Assembly (NCBI GenBank): GCA_021774255.1
Contig: JAJFJF010000034.1
Location: forward strand, 1-64,000
Direction: 5' to 3'
DNA from: Gammaproteobacteria bacterium
GTDB taxonomy: Bacteria > Pseudomonadota > Gammaproteobacteria > JAJFJF01
DNA length: 64,000 nt
The first letter of the stretch is position 1, and each line of letters begins with the position of its first letter. Position numbers and translations under genes: made by a program. The notes below the pieces were generated by a model. That model did not search any database. It was not told the DNA's origin and worked only from the letters and a program-made list of their open reading frames with translations. Shown in pieces: positions 1 to 10,159 of the stretch.

Positions 1-43
1 CCCCTCACCCCAACCCTCTCCCCTTGAAGGGGAGAGGGAGAAT
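1..43. repeat. Interspersed palindromic repeat CCCTCTCCCCTTGAAGGGG
   Basis: A near-perfect hairpin (CTCTCCCCTT / AAGGGGAGAG) preceded by CCCCTCACCCC. A second copy lies at 56159-56186, also preceded by CCCCTCACCCC about 90 bases earlier. This is a dispersed intergenic repeat type seen in many proteobacteria. Bases 44-167 are AT-rich and show no gene or recognisable site. Confidence 0.75.
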
Positions 44-167
44 ATTCTTTTAATATTCGAGATAAAAACAAATACAATAGGATAGTAAAATTTGAGCAAT
101 AATAAATAGAACCTTAAAAAACCTTTTAAAGAGAAACAAAAGATCCTTTCAGTATAGAGAATAGAAA

Positions 168-1235
168 CTACGCCTTGTCAAACACCTTTGCTAATTTTTC
201 CATCACCCTCTCAACGGTAATCAACGCCATCGCATCACGATGATGGATGCGTCGCCCCCAGGGGATATCGGCAACGGTTTTGCCTAAAAAAGCGTGTACC
301 GCTTCTTCATACACATCAATGATTAAATCGTGCTGCAAATAAGGGCCAGACATCTTGGGCGTGACATCGGCATAAAGGCCTATCACGGGCGTGCCCACTG
401 CCACGCCAATGTGTGCGGGGCCGGTATCAGGCGCAATGACACAATCTGCTTCGGAGAGCAGTGCGGCTAATTGTTTTAATGTAGACTTACCAATTAAATT
501 GACAACCGGCACATCCAACTGTTTTTCAATGGCGTGACCAATTGCTTTTTCATGTTTCGTCGGCCCACCTGTGAGCACCACACGTGCTTGCCAGCGTTTT
601 ACCGCTTGTGAAATCACGTCAGCGTAGCGCGCGGTTAACCAATTACGATCTTGCTTGCTGGCCGTCGGGTTCACAATTAAGACAGGGCCGGCGCCATCAG
701 GGAGCTGCTGTTTGGCCCATTTTTTATCAGCGTCATCGATAGGCAAATTCCAGGTTAACACACGCTCTGTCACACCCAGTGTTTCAATAAAAGAAAAAAA
801 GCTATCTAATAAATGCTGCGGCGTAAATGAAATGCGACGATTAATAAATAAACCGTGTAAGTCACGGCTTCTGACATTATCAAAACCAATTTTAATGGGA
901 GCCTTCATCAGGGGGTAAATTAAATTGGCCCGCAAACTCGCCTGCAAGGCTAACACCACATCAAATTTTTCATGACGCAACTGCTTTCTCAAACGCCAAT
1001 AATCTAAAGGTGTTTTGGGTTTGTCGATGACAATAAAATTAACCCCTTCTACCCCGGCCAGCAAGGGGTACACTGCGCGGCTGATCACCCAAGAAATTTT
1101 GGTGTCTGGTAAGGCTTGACGCAAGGTACGCACAATAGGTAATAGCAAGGTCACATCGCCCAGCGCCGACAATCGCACAATACCGATATGGCGAATTTTC
1201 TCTAAAGATGGAAAAGTGTCAGGTTTAGAAAACAT
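168..1235 (-). CDS. LPS heptosyltransferase-like glycosyltransferase, family 9
   Basis: A 355-residue GT9 protein. Residues about 16-40 carry the N-terminal Rossmann motif IGIVRLSALGDVTLLLPIV. The C-terminal nucleotide-sugar domain has APDTGPAHIGVAVGTPVIGLYAD at about 268-290, the usual GT9 donor-binding signature. Family members transfer L,D-heptose from ADP-heptose to the Kdo-lipid A core at the cytoplasmic face of the inner membrane. HldE and GmhA encoded nearby would supply that donor. It is divergent from the gene at 1344. WaaC or WaaF specificity cannot be settled from sequence, so no symbol is given. Confidence 0.85.
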   Translation of the reverse strand: MFSKPDTFPSLEKIRHIGIVRLSALGDVTLLLPIVRTLRQALPDTKISWVISRAVYPLLAGVEGVNFIVIDKPKTPLDYWRLRKQLRHEKFDVVLALQASLRANLIYPLMKAPIKIGFDNVRSRDLHGLFINRRISFTPQHLLDSFFSFIETLGVTERVLTWNLPIDDADKKWAKQQLPDGAGPVLIVNPTASKQDRNWLTARYADVISQAVKRWQARVVLTGGPTKHEKAIGHAIEKQLDVPVVNLIGKSTLKQLAALLSEADCVIAPDTGPAHIGVAVGTPVIGLYADVTPKMSGPYLQHDLIIDVYEEAVHAFLGKTVADIPWGRRIHHRDAMALITVERVMEKLAKVFDKA

Positions 1236-1343
1236 GAATAAACAGTTATGGGCTTCTATTGTAGATCTATGGTATATTCAGTGAACCATGAATGAAAGTC
1301 AAGTGCAGCTCAAGAGTAAGATTAATAGCAAAACCCATTAGCG

Positions 1344-2303
1344 ATGTCGACCGTTTGGATTATCACAGAAGGGCACCAAGGCTCTGAAAATCAATGCCTC
1401 GCGTTAACAGAAGCATTAGGCCTGACGCCGGAAATTAAGCGCATTATGATCCGCCCACTCTGGGCACGCCTGCCTGCACAACTCTGGATAAAACCCCTTA
1501 AATTACTGAGCAACAACAGCTCCCGCTGCACCCCGCCCTGGCCAGACATTATTATCAGCTGCGGGCGCAAAAGCGCAGCCATCGCGCTGGCCATTAAGCG
1601 CGCCAATCAAAATCGCACTTTTTTGGTGCATATTCATACGCCTTTTATGCGCTTGAAGCATTTTGATTTGATCATTGCCCCTAAACACGATGGCATTGAC
1701 GGTGATAACGTGATTGTCACACACGGGGCACTGCAGCATGTCACACAGAGTAAATTAGCCATCGCCGCAAAGCATTTTGCGCCACAGTTTGCACATCTGT
1801 CTCGCCCCCGCGTCGCGGTACTCATCGGAGGGAAAACCTCTTATTACAAGCTCGGTAAAAAAGAAATTATCGCGTTGAGCTTTCAACTTAGGATCCTTGC
1901 CCAGCATCACGGTGCAAGCCTGATGATCACCGTGTCACGACGTTCTGCGCCATCTAATGCCGTACTACTACAACAACAACTGGATAAAATGAAAGTGCCG
2001 TATACCTTTTGGGATGGACGCGGTGAAAACCCTTATTTAGGTTATTTAGCACTGGCCGATGCTATTGTTGTCACGTCTGATTCCGTCAGCATGATTTCAG
2101 AAGCGTGCGCGACAGGCAAGCCCGTTTATATTTTTATGTTACCCGGCGGGCGCAAAAAATCAGATATCTTTTTTGGTGATTTATACCAGCAGCATCATGC
2201 GCGTCTTTTTACAGGCCACTTAGAAACATGGCCACATCAACCTTTAGATGAAATGTCGACAGTGGTGGCGGCCGTCCGCAAGCGTTTACCGCTTTATAAA
2301 TGA
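1344..2303 (+). CDS. ELM1/GtrOC1-family putative nucleoside-diphosphate-sugar transferase (DUF1022)
   Basis: A 319-residue protein of the mitochondrial-fission ELM1 family (DUF1022). Diagnostic stretches are the start VWIITEGHQGSENQCLAL, the central PDIIISCGRKSAAIAL, VHIHTPFMRLKHFDLIIAPKHDG, and C-terminal VTSDSVSMISEACATGKPVYIF. The fold resembles GT-B glycosyltransferases. The location among LPS genes suggests a role in core oligosaccharide assembly, but the substrate is unknown. Its last 18 bases overlap the convergent glycosyltransferase at 2286. Confidence 0.85.
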   Translation: MSTVWIITEGHQGSENQCLALTEALGLTPEIKRIMIRPLWARLPAQLWIKPLKLLSNNSSRCTPPWPDIIISCGRKSAAIALAIKRANQNRTFLVHIHTPFMRLKHFDLIIAPKHDGIDGDNVIVTHGALQHVTQSKLAIAAKHFAPQFAHLSRPRVAVLIGGKTSYYKLGKKEIIALSFQLRILAQHHGASLMITVSRRSAPSNAVLLQQQLDKMKVPYTFWDGRGENPYLGYLALADAIVVTSDSVSMISEACATGKPVYIFMLPGGRKKSDIFFGDLYQQHHARLFTGHLETWPHQPLDEMSTVVAAVRKRLPLYK

Positions 2304-3419
2304 CTCGTATAGATTAAGCGTTTTGTCGAGCATGGTTTTCAGCGAAAAAGCCTGTGGTGGATTGACGACTGGCATTGCTTCAATAAAGCTTTTTACTTTT
2401 TCACACAACGCATCGACATCACCTGGTGGGATGAGGCCTTCTGGAAACAATTCACCGAGCACTTCACTCACGCCACCATGTTGGTAGCCGATCGTGGGGC
2501 GCCCTAAATACAAGGCTTCAGGCGCCACACGCCCAAAGGCTTCGGGCTGTGAAGATAACGATAACACGATATCAGACACCGCCATCACTTCACGAATATC
2601 ACTGCGATGCCCGGTTAAGTGAATATGCCCCGGTGCTTTGTTGTTGATTAATTGCGCTAGCTCGCGCACGTAAGCATGCCCCGAGCGCTTATTCGGGCCG
2701 CCTCCAGCAATCACCCCTTCAACGGGCAAGCCTTGCGCACGCAAACGCGCAATCATCTCAATAAAATCAGCATGCCCTTTCCAGCGGCTTAAACGACCCG
2801 GTAATGTGATGACCGTGCGATCACGCAACATGGGGAATTGTGCATACCACGCTTGCTGCCAAGCATCACTCGGCTGATAACCATAAGGGAAATCTTCTGC
2901 TGCCACACCGCGATGGATCACCGTCATGCTGTCTGGTGAAAACTTATAATTTTTTAAGGCGTAAGATCGAATCGACTCAGACGTCGCAATCACACGCTCA
3001 CCGCGTGTCATGATAGCACTGTAAGGTGACACAGAATAAAAGCCATGCACGGTGGTCACAAAACGGGGGCGCTGCTCTGCAGGCAGATTACGCCAAGCAA
3101 GGTAAGTCGCCCAAGCAGGAATACGTGATCGCGCATGAATAATATCGGGCTGCACCTCCGCGAACCATTTGCGAAGCTTGGGCACCATCCGCAGCGTCAG
3201 AGGCGATTTTTTATGAATAGGCCATGTGATGTGCTCACTGCCGCTATCCGTCAGCGGTGAGACCAAGCGCCCACCGGAAGAAATCACAATAGAACGATGC
3301 CCACGTTTCACTAAGGCATCGGCCACTTCAAGTGTACCCCGCTCTACCCCGCCAAACTCCAGTGCCGGGACGAGTTGTACGACAGTCAGTTTACGCTCAG
3401 GCAAGTTGCTTCCTTTCAT
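2286..3419 (-). CDS. Glycosyltransferase family 4 (GT-B)
   Basis: A 377-residue GT4 enzyme. The acceptor domain begins VVQLVPALEFGGVERGTLEVADAL. The donor domain has TLPGRLSRWKGHADFIEMI (about 195) and the E-x7-E region LSLSSQPEAFGRVAPEALYLGRPTI (about 300). It starts 23 bases inside the 3' end of hldE, so it is probably translationally coupled to the heptose operon and likely adds a sugar to the LPS core. The exact sugar is not predictable. Confidence 0.87.
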   Translation of the reverse strand: MKGSNLPERKLTVVQLVPALEFGGVERGTLEVADALVKRGHRSIVISSGGRLVSPLTDSGSEHITWPIHKKSPLTLRMVPKLRKWFAEVQPDIIHARSRIPAWATYLAWRNLPAEQRPRFVTTVHGFYSVSPYSAIMTRGERVIATSESIRSYALKNYKFSPDSMTVIHRGVAAEDFPYGYQPSDAWQQAWYAQFPMLRDRTVITLPGRLSRWKGHADFIEMIARLRAQGLPVEGVIAGGGPNKRSGHAYVRELAQLINNKAPGHIHLTGHRSDIREVMAVSDIVLSLSSQPEAFGRVAPEALYLGRPTIGYQHGGVSEVLGELFPEGLIPPGDVDALCEKVKSFIEAMPVVNPPQAFSLKTMLDKTLNLYESFIKR

Positions 3420-4911
3420 CTATGGTTGCCGCTTTATCTAAAATAGCCGTTGTACTCACACCGTCGACTAAATCAATGCGTAACACGCGGCCACCTTGCG
3501 CTTTCACAAAATCAGCGCCGACAATATCCGCCTCTGCATAATCCGCACCTTTACACAGCACATCGGGTGAAATGGCTTGAATGAGTGCAAGCGGTGTATC
3601 TTCTTCAAAGAAAATCACTTGATCGACAGACGCGAGCGATGCCAATATTTTTGCACGCTGCTTTTCAGGCACCACCGGGCGTGTTGGCCCTTTTAAGCGT
3701 GCAATCGATGCATCGGTATTTAGGCCGATGATGAGGTAATCCCCTTCTTTTCTGGCCTGCTGTAAATAATCAACATGGCCTGCATGTAATATATCAAAAC
3801 AGCCATTGGTGAACACAATGCGCTCTCCCTGCTTGCGCCATTTTTGAATTTGCACTTGCGCGGCAGCAAGTGAACAAATTTTGTCTTCCGTATGCGTGGC
3901 AGCGGTACGTTTACTCAACGCTTTGAGTAATTCTGCTCGCAAGATAGGCACCGTGCCGACTTTACCCACCACAATACCGGCGGCCACATTGGCTAATTCA
4001 ATACAGTGTCGCGGGTCAAGCCCCGCAAGCAAGCCTGCCATGAGCACGGCGATCACTGTATCGCCCGCCCCTGACACATCAAAAACTTCTTTTGCTTTCG
4101 CAGCACAATGTTGTATCGATTTGTCAGGCCCGCGCAACAAGGCAATCCCATCCTTTCCTTGTGTGAGTGCTAAAAAGTCCAGCTTTAGCAGCTTTACAAA
4201 ATTTTGTCCTTGAAGTAATAACGCTGAGTTATTTGTAACAGGCACACTGCTTGCTTCCGCCAGCTCACGCAAATTAGGCGAGATAAAAGTCGCTCCTTGA
4301 TATTTAATAAACTCACGCCCCTTTGGATCAACGGCAACAGGAATGCGCAGCTGGTGTGCCAAAGCAATCACATGCTGGCAAACACGTTTAGACAGCACCC
4401 CTTTTGCATAATCTGACAAGATAATGCCGGTGAGTTTTCTTTTGCTGATGGCATCGATCTGATGGATCAATTGTGTTTCAAAGACTTCATCAATTGCTTT
4501 AATACACTCTTCATCAAGCCGCAGCATTTGTTGGTGACCACCCACAATACGTGTTTTGGTCGTGGTGGGTCGGCAAGATACGCTAATGACCCCTGCCGCA
4601 TCGATGTGTTTCTCGTTTAATATTGTCTGTAAAGTAGCGCCCGCCGCATCCTTGCCCACGCAACCTGCAATCGACACCTGCGCCCCCAGCTCCACTAAGT
4701 TCAATGCCACATTCGCTGCGCCACCCAGCCCTTCTGTCTGGCGATTAATACTCACGACGGGCACAGGCGCTTCAGGGGAAACGCGGCTCACCTCGCCCCA
4801 AATATAGCGATCCAACATCAGATCGCCCACCACCAAGATGTGCTGCTGGGCAAAATGCTGGCTCGTTGCATCCAGTAGTTTTTCTTGGCTAGTATAATTT
4901 TCGTCAGACAT
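3397..4911 (-). CDS. hldE: Bifunctional heptose 7-phosphate kinase / heptose 1-phosphate adenylyltransferase
   Basis: Makes ADP-heptose for the LPS inner core in the cytosol. The N-terminal ribokinase domain shows LGGAANVALNLVELGA and the PfkB signature DVSGAGDTV. The C-terminal nucleotidyltransferase shows FTNGCFDILHAGHVDYLQQAR, with the HxGH motif. I place the start at 4911 (MSDENYTS), giving 504 residues; the frame stays open to 4965 but that extension is unlike the family. This ATG overlaps the gmhA stop (ATGtcTGA, 8 bases), which indicates translational coupling. Confidence 0.95.
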   Translation of the reverse strand: MSDENYTSQEKLLDATSQHFAQQHILVVGDLMLDRYIWGEVSRVSPEAPVPVVSINRQTEGLGGAANVALNLVELGAQVSIAGCVGKDAAGATLQTILNEKHIDAAGVISVSCRPTTTKTRIVGGHQQMLRLDEECIKAIDEVFETQLIHQIDAISKRKLTGIILSDYAKGVLSKRVCQHVIALAHQLRIPVAVDPKGREFIKYQGATFISPNLRELAEASSVPVTNNSALLLQGQNFVKLLKLDFLALTQGKDGIALLRGPDKSIQHCAAKAKEVFDVSGAGDTVIAVLMAGLLAGLDPRHCIELANVAAGIVVGKVGTVPILRAELLKALSKRTAATHTEDKICSLAAAQVQIQKWRKQGERIVFTNGCFDILHAGHVDYLQQARKEGDYLIIGLNTDASIARLKGPTRPVVPEKQRAKILASLASVDQVIFFEEDTPLALIQAISPDVLCKGADYAEADIVGADFVKAQGGRVLRIDLVDGVSTTAILDKAATIDERKQLA

Positions 4912-5497
4912 AATCCGCTTCCTCAGAGGCTTGCGTTTGTACCATGGCAGCTTCGACCCAATCACATAATAAGTGCCCTATGAGTAAGTGCGCCTCTTGC
5001 GTGCGTGCGGTGTCATGAGAAGGTATGCGTAAGCACTCTTCCACATGCGCAAGCAAGCGGCTTTCCGCCTGCCCGGTAAAGCCAATACGAACAGCCCCGA
5101 CTTCACCCGCCGCTATCATGGCGTTGACCACGTTGGCACTATTGCCTGACGTCGACAGGCCAATCACGATATCATTTGGCTGACACAAGGCTTCTATTTG
5201 GCGACGAAAGACATTCTCGTAACCATAGTCATTTGCAATGGCAGTGAGCGTGGCGGTGTTTGCACTTAAGGCAATGGACGCCAACCCTTTTCGTTCTTTT
5301 GTAAAGCGCCCCACCAGCTCCGCTGCCAGATGTTGCGCATCGGCGGCACTGCCACCATTGCCCATCCAGATAATTTTTCCGCCTGCTTGCAAGGCATTGA
5401 GCAATTTGCCAGCAATACTTTCAATCTGGGGGATCTGTGCTGTCAATTGACGCACAACATCAATGTGTTTTTGCAGGCGTTCTTCAAGTGATATCAT
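4904..5497 (-). CDS. gmhA: Sedoheptulose 7-phosphate isomerase
   Basis: A 197-residue SIS-domain isomerase that converts sedoheptulose 7-phosphate to D-glycero-D-manno-heptose 7-phosphate, the substrate of HldE. The signature WMGNGGSAADAQHLAAELVGRF lies at about 44-65, and GLSTSGNSANVVNA is the second SIS motif. The length fits the family. Its ATG directly follows the TAA of the upstream Kdo hydroxylase gene, and its stop overlaps the hldE start, so the three genes form one operon. Confidence 0.95.
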   Translation of the reverse strand: MISLEERLQKHIDVVRQLTAQIPQIESIAGKLLNALQAGGKIIWMGNGGSAADAQHLAAELVGRFTKERKGLASIALSANTATLTAIANDYGYENVFRRQIEALCQPNDIVIGLSTSGNSANVVNAMIAAGEVGAVRIGFTGQAESRLLAHVEECLRIPSHDTARTQEAHLLIGHLLCDWVEAAMVQTQASEEADYV

Positions 5498-6418
5498 TTA
5501 ATGGGCTCTTTGGCTGCGCACTAATTGCTTTTTCGTTAATTTTTCTAAAATATGTAAGGGCGAACGCGTTCTATCTTTCATGCCTGCCACGGGTAAATGA
5601 AATGTCTGCTCTAATAAATGTTGACCTGACATCGCAGCATGTGAAGCTTGATCGGTATACACCACCCACGTGCTGCCTGTTGGAAAATGCACTGTCTCTT
5701 GCGGAATGTTTTCTTGAAAGGCTGCATCAAATTTCATCAAGTCATGCAGCTGCAGCATCACATGATCATAACGCGTCCGGCGGCGTTTCGTGATGCCTAA
5801 TAGATTGAGCACGCTGGCACTGCCTGGCCACACCCGCGTGTTAAGTTTTGGCAAAAATTGTGATGCCGTCATTTCAAATGGCGAGCCCAAGCGCCACACG
5901 CGCGGCACCGATTGCGGATTCACATTCGAAAACACCCGTAAAATTCGCTCACCTTGCATCGGATTAGACGGAAACGCATCCACATGCAACTTGGTATCAT
6001 CTTTGCGGGGTGATAACGGACGGCCTTTTGCTTCTACCGGGCGAAAGCTTGTTTTTGCTTGGCGCAATGACGATGCATAATGCGGTAATACCTTTTCCAG
6101 TAAATTTTGGGTTTGCTCAGCAAAGCGCGCCATCACCGTCTTGAGTATTGGATTAAGCGGGGTTTGTGGATCACAGCCTTTTAGTTGACCGGTTTGCGGA
6201 TGAAAGCTAATGTTTTTTGCTTGTTGCGTGCCGCCTGCCCCCTGCTCACCGAGAGAAAAAATATCGGTCTCTTCAGGCGATAAGGTAAATGGCAAATGCG
6301 GGAAAAAAAGTACCTTGCCAGATTCTAATGCATCGATGGCCTGTGATTGCATGGTGGGATCTGGGTTCAAATCCCAAGCGCGATACGCTTCAAATGTTGC
6401 TAATGGTGCTGTGGCCAT
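5498..6418 (-). CDS. Kdo hydroxylase family protein (Fe(II)/2-oxoglutarate dioxygenase)
   Basis: A 306-residue protein resembling KdoO, which hydroxylates the 3-position of Kdo in some Gram-negative LPS. The iron-binding HxD appears in KLHVDAFPSNP (about 140-150), followed by ERILRVFSNVNP and RVWRLGSPFE. A distal histidine occurs in SHAAMSGQHLLEQTF. It abuts gmhA (TAA|ATG), consistent with an inner-core LPS operon. Substrate identity is inferred from family and context. Confidence 0.85.
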   Translation of the reverse strand: MATAPLATFEAYRAWDLNPDPTMQSQAIDALESGKVLFFPHLPFTLSPEETDIFSLGEQGAGGTQQAKNISFHPQTGQLKGCDPQTPLNPILKTVMARFAEQTQNLLEKVLPHYASSLRQAKTSFRPVEAKGRPLSPRKDDTKLHVDAFPSNPMQGERILRVFSNVNPQSVPRVWRLGSPFEMTASQFLPKLNTRVWPGSASVLNLLGITKRRRTRYDHVMLQLHDLMKFDAAFQENIPQETVHFPTGSTWVVYTDQASHAAMSGQHLLEQTFHLPVAGMKDRTRSPLHILEKLTKKQLVRSQRAH

Positions 6419-6432
6419 ATTGAACGCTCTGC

Positions 6433-6633
6433 CTATCGGTGTGTTGTATGGTTTTCTTCTGTATCTTGCAAAACAAACTTAGCACTACAGTAAGGACAAA
6501 CTGCCTTGCCGGTTTTTTCTATTGGCAAATACACCCGCGGGTGCGAATTCCAACCACTCATGGCCGGCATCGGGCAAGACAGTGGTAAATCATTTTGTGT
6601 CACTATATAACGGCTTGCTGCATTAGGTTTCAT
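6433..6633 (-). CDS. Small zinc-finger protein (zf-CHCC family)
   Basis: A 66-residue protein with Cys20, His31 and a CPYC pair at 46-49 (KAVCPYCSAKFVL). This is the zf-CHCC pattern shared with the mitochondrial NDUFS6 C-terminal domain. It lies 14 bases upstream of the Kdo hydroxylase gene on the same strand and is probably the first gene of that operon. The function of the bacterial family is not established. Confidence 0.85.
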   Translation of the reverse strand: MKPNAASRYIVTQNDLPLSCPMPAMSGWNSHPRVYLPIEKTGKAVCPYCSAKFVLQDTEENHTTHR

Positions 6634-6651
6634 ATCTCTCTCAGTATTTCT

Positions 6652-6715
6652 TTGTGGGGGGCCACTTCGGGGCCGCCCCTACAATCACCACAGCGAGTTT
6701 TAAAGAAATTCAATA
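6652..6715. repeat. REP palindrome plus CACCACAGCGAGTTT tail
   Basis: GGGGCCACTTCGGGGCCGCCCCTACAA-type palindrome (written here as type; related copies at 23135, 34959 and 37346), followed by TCACCACAGCGAGTTT. The tail recurs at 50712-50730. It fills the gap between ilvE and the zinc-finger gene. Confidence 0.7.
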
Positions 6716-6724
6716 TCTGTTTAA

Positions 6725-7648
6725 CTATTTAACAGGCGTCAACCACTCGGCATGTTGATGATAACGTCCCTGCACTAAATCAAAATACAGTTGTTGTAAC
6801 TGCTCAGTAATAGGGCCTCGTTTGCCGCTACCGATTTGTCGGCCATCGAGCTCACGGATTGGCGTGACTTCCGCTGCGGTGCCCGTAAAAAAGGCTTCAT
6901 CGGCAATATACACTTCATCGCGGGTAATCAAACGTTCTTTCACCGGTAAGCCCAATCCTTCCGCTAAGGTCATGAGCGTATGGCGGGTAATACCATTTAA
7001 AGCAGAGGTAACCAACGGTGTGATGAGCTCACCGTTATGCACCATAAAAAAGTTTTCACCGCTGCCTTCTGCAACAAAGCCTTGTGGGTCAAGTAAAAGC
7101 GCTTCATCGTAACCATTTGTCACCGCTTCTTCTTGTGCCAAACGAGAATTAATGTAATGCCCCACGGCTTTTGCTTTTGTCATCGCCGCATTGATATGGT
7201 GGCGTGTATAAGAAGACACACAAAGGCGAACACCTTTTTCTAAGCCTTCTGCGCCCAAATAAGCGCCCCATTCCCAAGCAGCAATGGCCACGTGCACTTT
7301 TAAATTACTCGCGCCAATGCCCATGCTTTCTGAACCGTAAAAGCAAAGTGGGCGAATGTAATGCGCCCCTAAATTATTTTTGCTGCCCACTTCAAGAATA
7401 GCCGTTCTGATTTCGTCTTTACTGTATGGCATGTCCATACGTAAAATTTTGGCGGAATCAAAGAGGCGGTCGACATGCTCCTCTAAACGAAAAACAGCCA
7501 GACCTTTATCGGTTTCATAAGCGCGGATCCCTTCAAAGACACCCATGCCGTAATGCAATGTATGCGAGAGCACATGGACGTTGGCGTCACGCCAGGGGAG
7601 CCATTCCCCATCCATCCAAATTAATCCGTCTCGATCACCCATATCCAT
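6725..7648 (-). CDS. ilvE: Branched-chain amino acid aminotransferase
   Basis: A 307-residue fold-type IV PLP enzyme that catalyses the last transamination in valine, leucine and isoleucine synthesis. It starts IWMDGEWLPWRDANVHVLSH, continues HYGMGVFEGIRAYET, carries the PLP lysine in INAAMTKAKAVGHY, and has EGSGENFFMVHNGELITP and TRDEVYIADEAFFTGTAAEV. An AGGAG Shine-Dalgarno site precedes the first ATG. Full-length. Confidence 0.95.
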   Translation of the reverse strand: MDMGDRDGLIWMDGEWLPWRDANVHVLSHTLHYGMGVFEGIRAYETDKGLAVFRLEEHVDRLFDSAKILRMDMPYSKDEIRTAILEVGSKNNLGAHYIRPLCFYGSESMGIGASNLKVHVAIAAWEWGAYLGAEGLEKGVRLCVSSYTRHHINAAMTKAKAVGHYINSRLAQEEAVTNGYDEALLLDPQGFVAEGSGENFFMVHNGELITPLVTSALNGITRHTLMTLAEGLGLPVKERLITRDEVYIADEAFFTGTAAEVTPIRELDGRQIGSGKRGPITEQLQQLYFDLVQGRYHQHAEWLTPVK

Positions 7649-7718
7649 AAACGCAAGCTCCTAAATTAACTCAAAAAATATTGCTCAAAGCCAGTGCTAT
7701 TTTAACTCGTTATGCACT

Positions 7719-7753
7719 AAAAAACAAAACCCCCGCGAGTCGCGAGGGTTTTG
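7719..7753 (-). terminator. Rho-independent terminator of groESL
   Basis: On the minus strand a GC-rich stem (AAAACCCTCGCGA / TCGCGGGGGTTTT) is followed by GTTTTGTTTTTT. It lies 47 bases past the groEL stop. Confidence 0.9.
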
Positions 7754-7799
7754 TCAGTTGATACCTCAAATGAGGAAAATAGGCTTCAATAAGCGATAC

Positions 7800-9482
<1,683 letters not shown>

Positions 9483-9518
9483 CTAATATCTAATCTTAAT
9501 GATTTTGTGCGCGATGGA

Positions 9519-9809
9519 TTAAGCGGTTAACACGCCCATCACATCGTCTTCTTTCACGACTAATAATTCTTCGTCGTTGACCTTCACTTCCGTGCCGGCA
9601 TATTTGCCAAAGATGACTTTGTCACCCACTTTGACATCCAATGCCCGTACTTCACCGCTATCCAGTAATCGACCTTGACCGGTGGCAACCACTTCGCCGC
9701 GGATAGGTTTTTCTTTGGCGGAATCAGGGATCACAATACCCCCAGCTGACTTTTGCTCTTCTTCGGTGCGACGGATCACGATGCGATCGTAGAGTGGACG
9801 AATGCTCAT
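9519..9809 (-). CDS. groES: Co-chaperonin 10 kDa subunit
   Basis: A 96-residue co-chaperonin: [19 protein letters not shown], the mobile loop [19 protein letters not shown], and the ending [14 protein letters not shown] strong GAGGAG Shine-Dalgarno precedes the ATG. It is the first gene of the heat-shock operon controlled by the CIRCE element and sigma-70-type promoter immediately upstream. Confidence 0.98.
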   Translation of the reverse strand: MSIRPLYDRIVIRRTEEEQKSAGGIVIPDSAKEKPIRGEVVATGQGRLLDSGEVRALDVKVGDKVIFGKYAGTEVKVNDEELLVVKEDDVMGVLTA

Positions 9810-9884
9810 ACTGTAAAGCTCCTCAAATATTATTCACTGGTTACTATTGACTGTGTCATGAGAGCCTGCGCCGCCAAGCGGCTT

Positions 9885-9911
9885 TTAGCACTCTCATCAG
9901 TAGAGTGCTAA
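9885..9911 (-). promoter_or_regulatory. CIRCE operator (HrcA binding site)
   Basis: A perfect CIRCE inverted repeat, TTAGCACTC-N9-GAGTGCTAA, starting at the groESL -10 box. HrcA is expected to repress the operon at normal temperature. hrcA itself is not in the window. Confidence 0.97.
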
Positions 9912-9938
9912 TCATAACCCTATGACACAACGAGTCAA
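9911..9938 (-). promoter_or_regulatory. groESL promoter
   Basis: On the minus strand TTGACT (9938-9933), 16-base spacer, TATGAT (9916-9911). This is a good sigma-70 promoter whose initiation zone is covered by the CIRCE operator. Confidence 0.85.
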
Positions 9939-9996
9939 CCCTTATATGGGGTCTGGCTAGCAGCAATTCAAGGGGTGCTCTTTGATATTACTTAGA

Positions 9997-10036
9997 GTTA
10001 ATTAACTAACTTAGTTATTCGCGTTTTTTTGAGACC
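9997..10036 (-). other. Shared 3' A-rich element of unit A
   Basis: Read in the direction of gene A, about 123 bases past its stop: CTCAAAAAAACGCG, then AATAACTAAGTTAGTTAATT. The same pattern (A-run, C, short A-rich stretch, AAGYTAGTTAA) follows the stop of the six other unit genes. It is not a Rho-independent terminator, because there is no stem and the transcript strand is A-rich. Confidence 0.7.
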
Positions 10037-10159
10037 ACCAGAATTTTTTCAAGCCCCTTACTTACAATGAAAAATGAAGATTAAAAAAATTGCACTTGGA
10101 CTTGAGACCAAGGAAGGCGAGCTGATCAGCCAACCAGATCTACTTTCCCCTACGAAGGA

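Noticed and set aside
6350-6390. tRNA-like GGTTCAAATCC
   Set aside because: Lies inside the Kdo hydroxylase coding sequence; no acceptor stem or anticodon arm around it.
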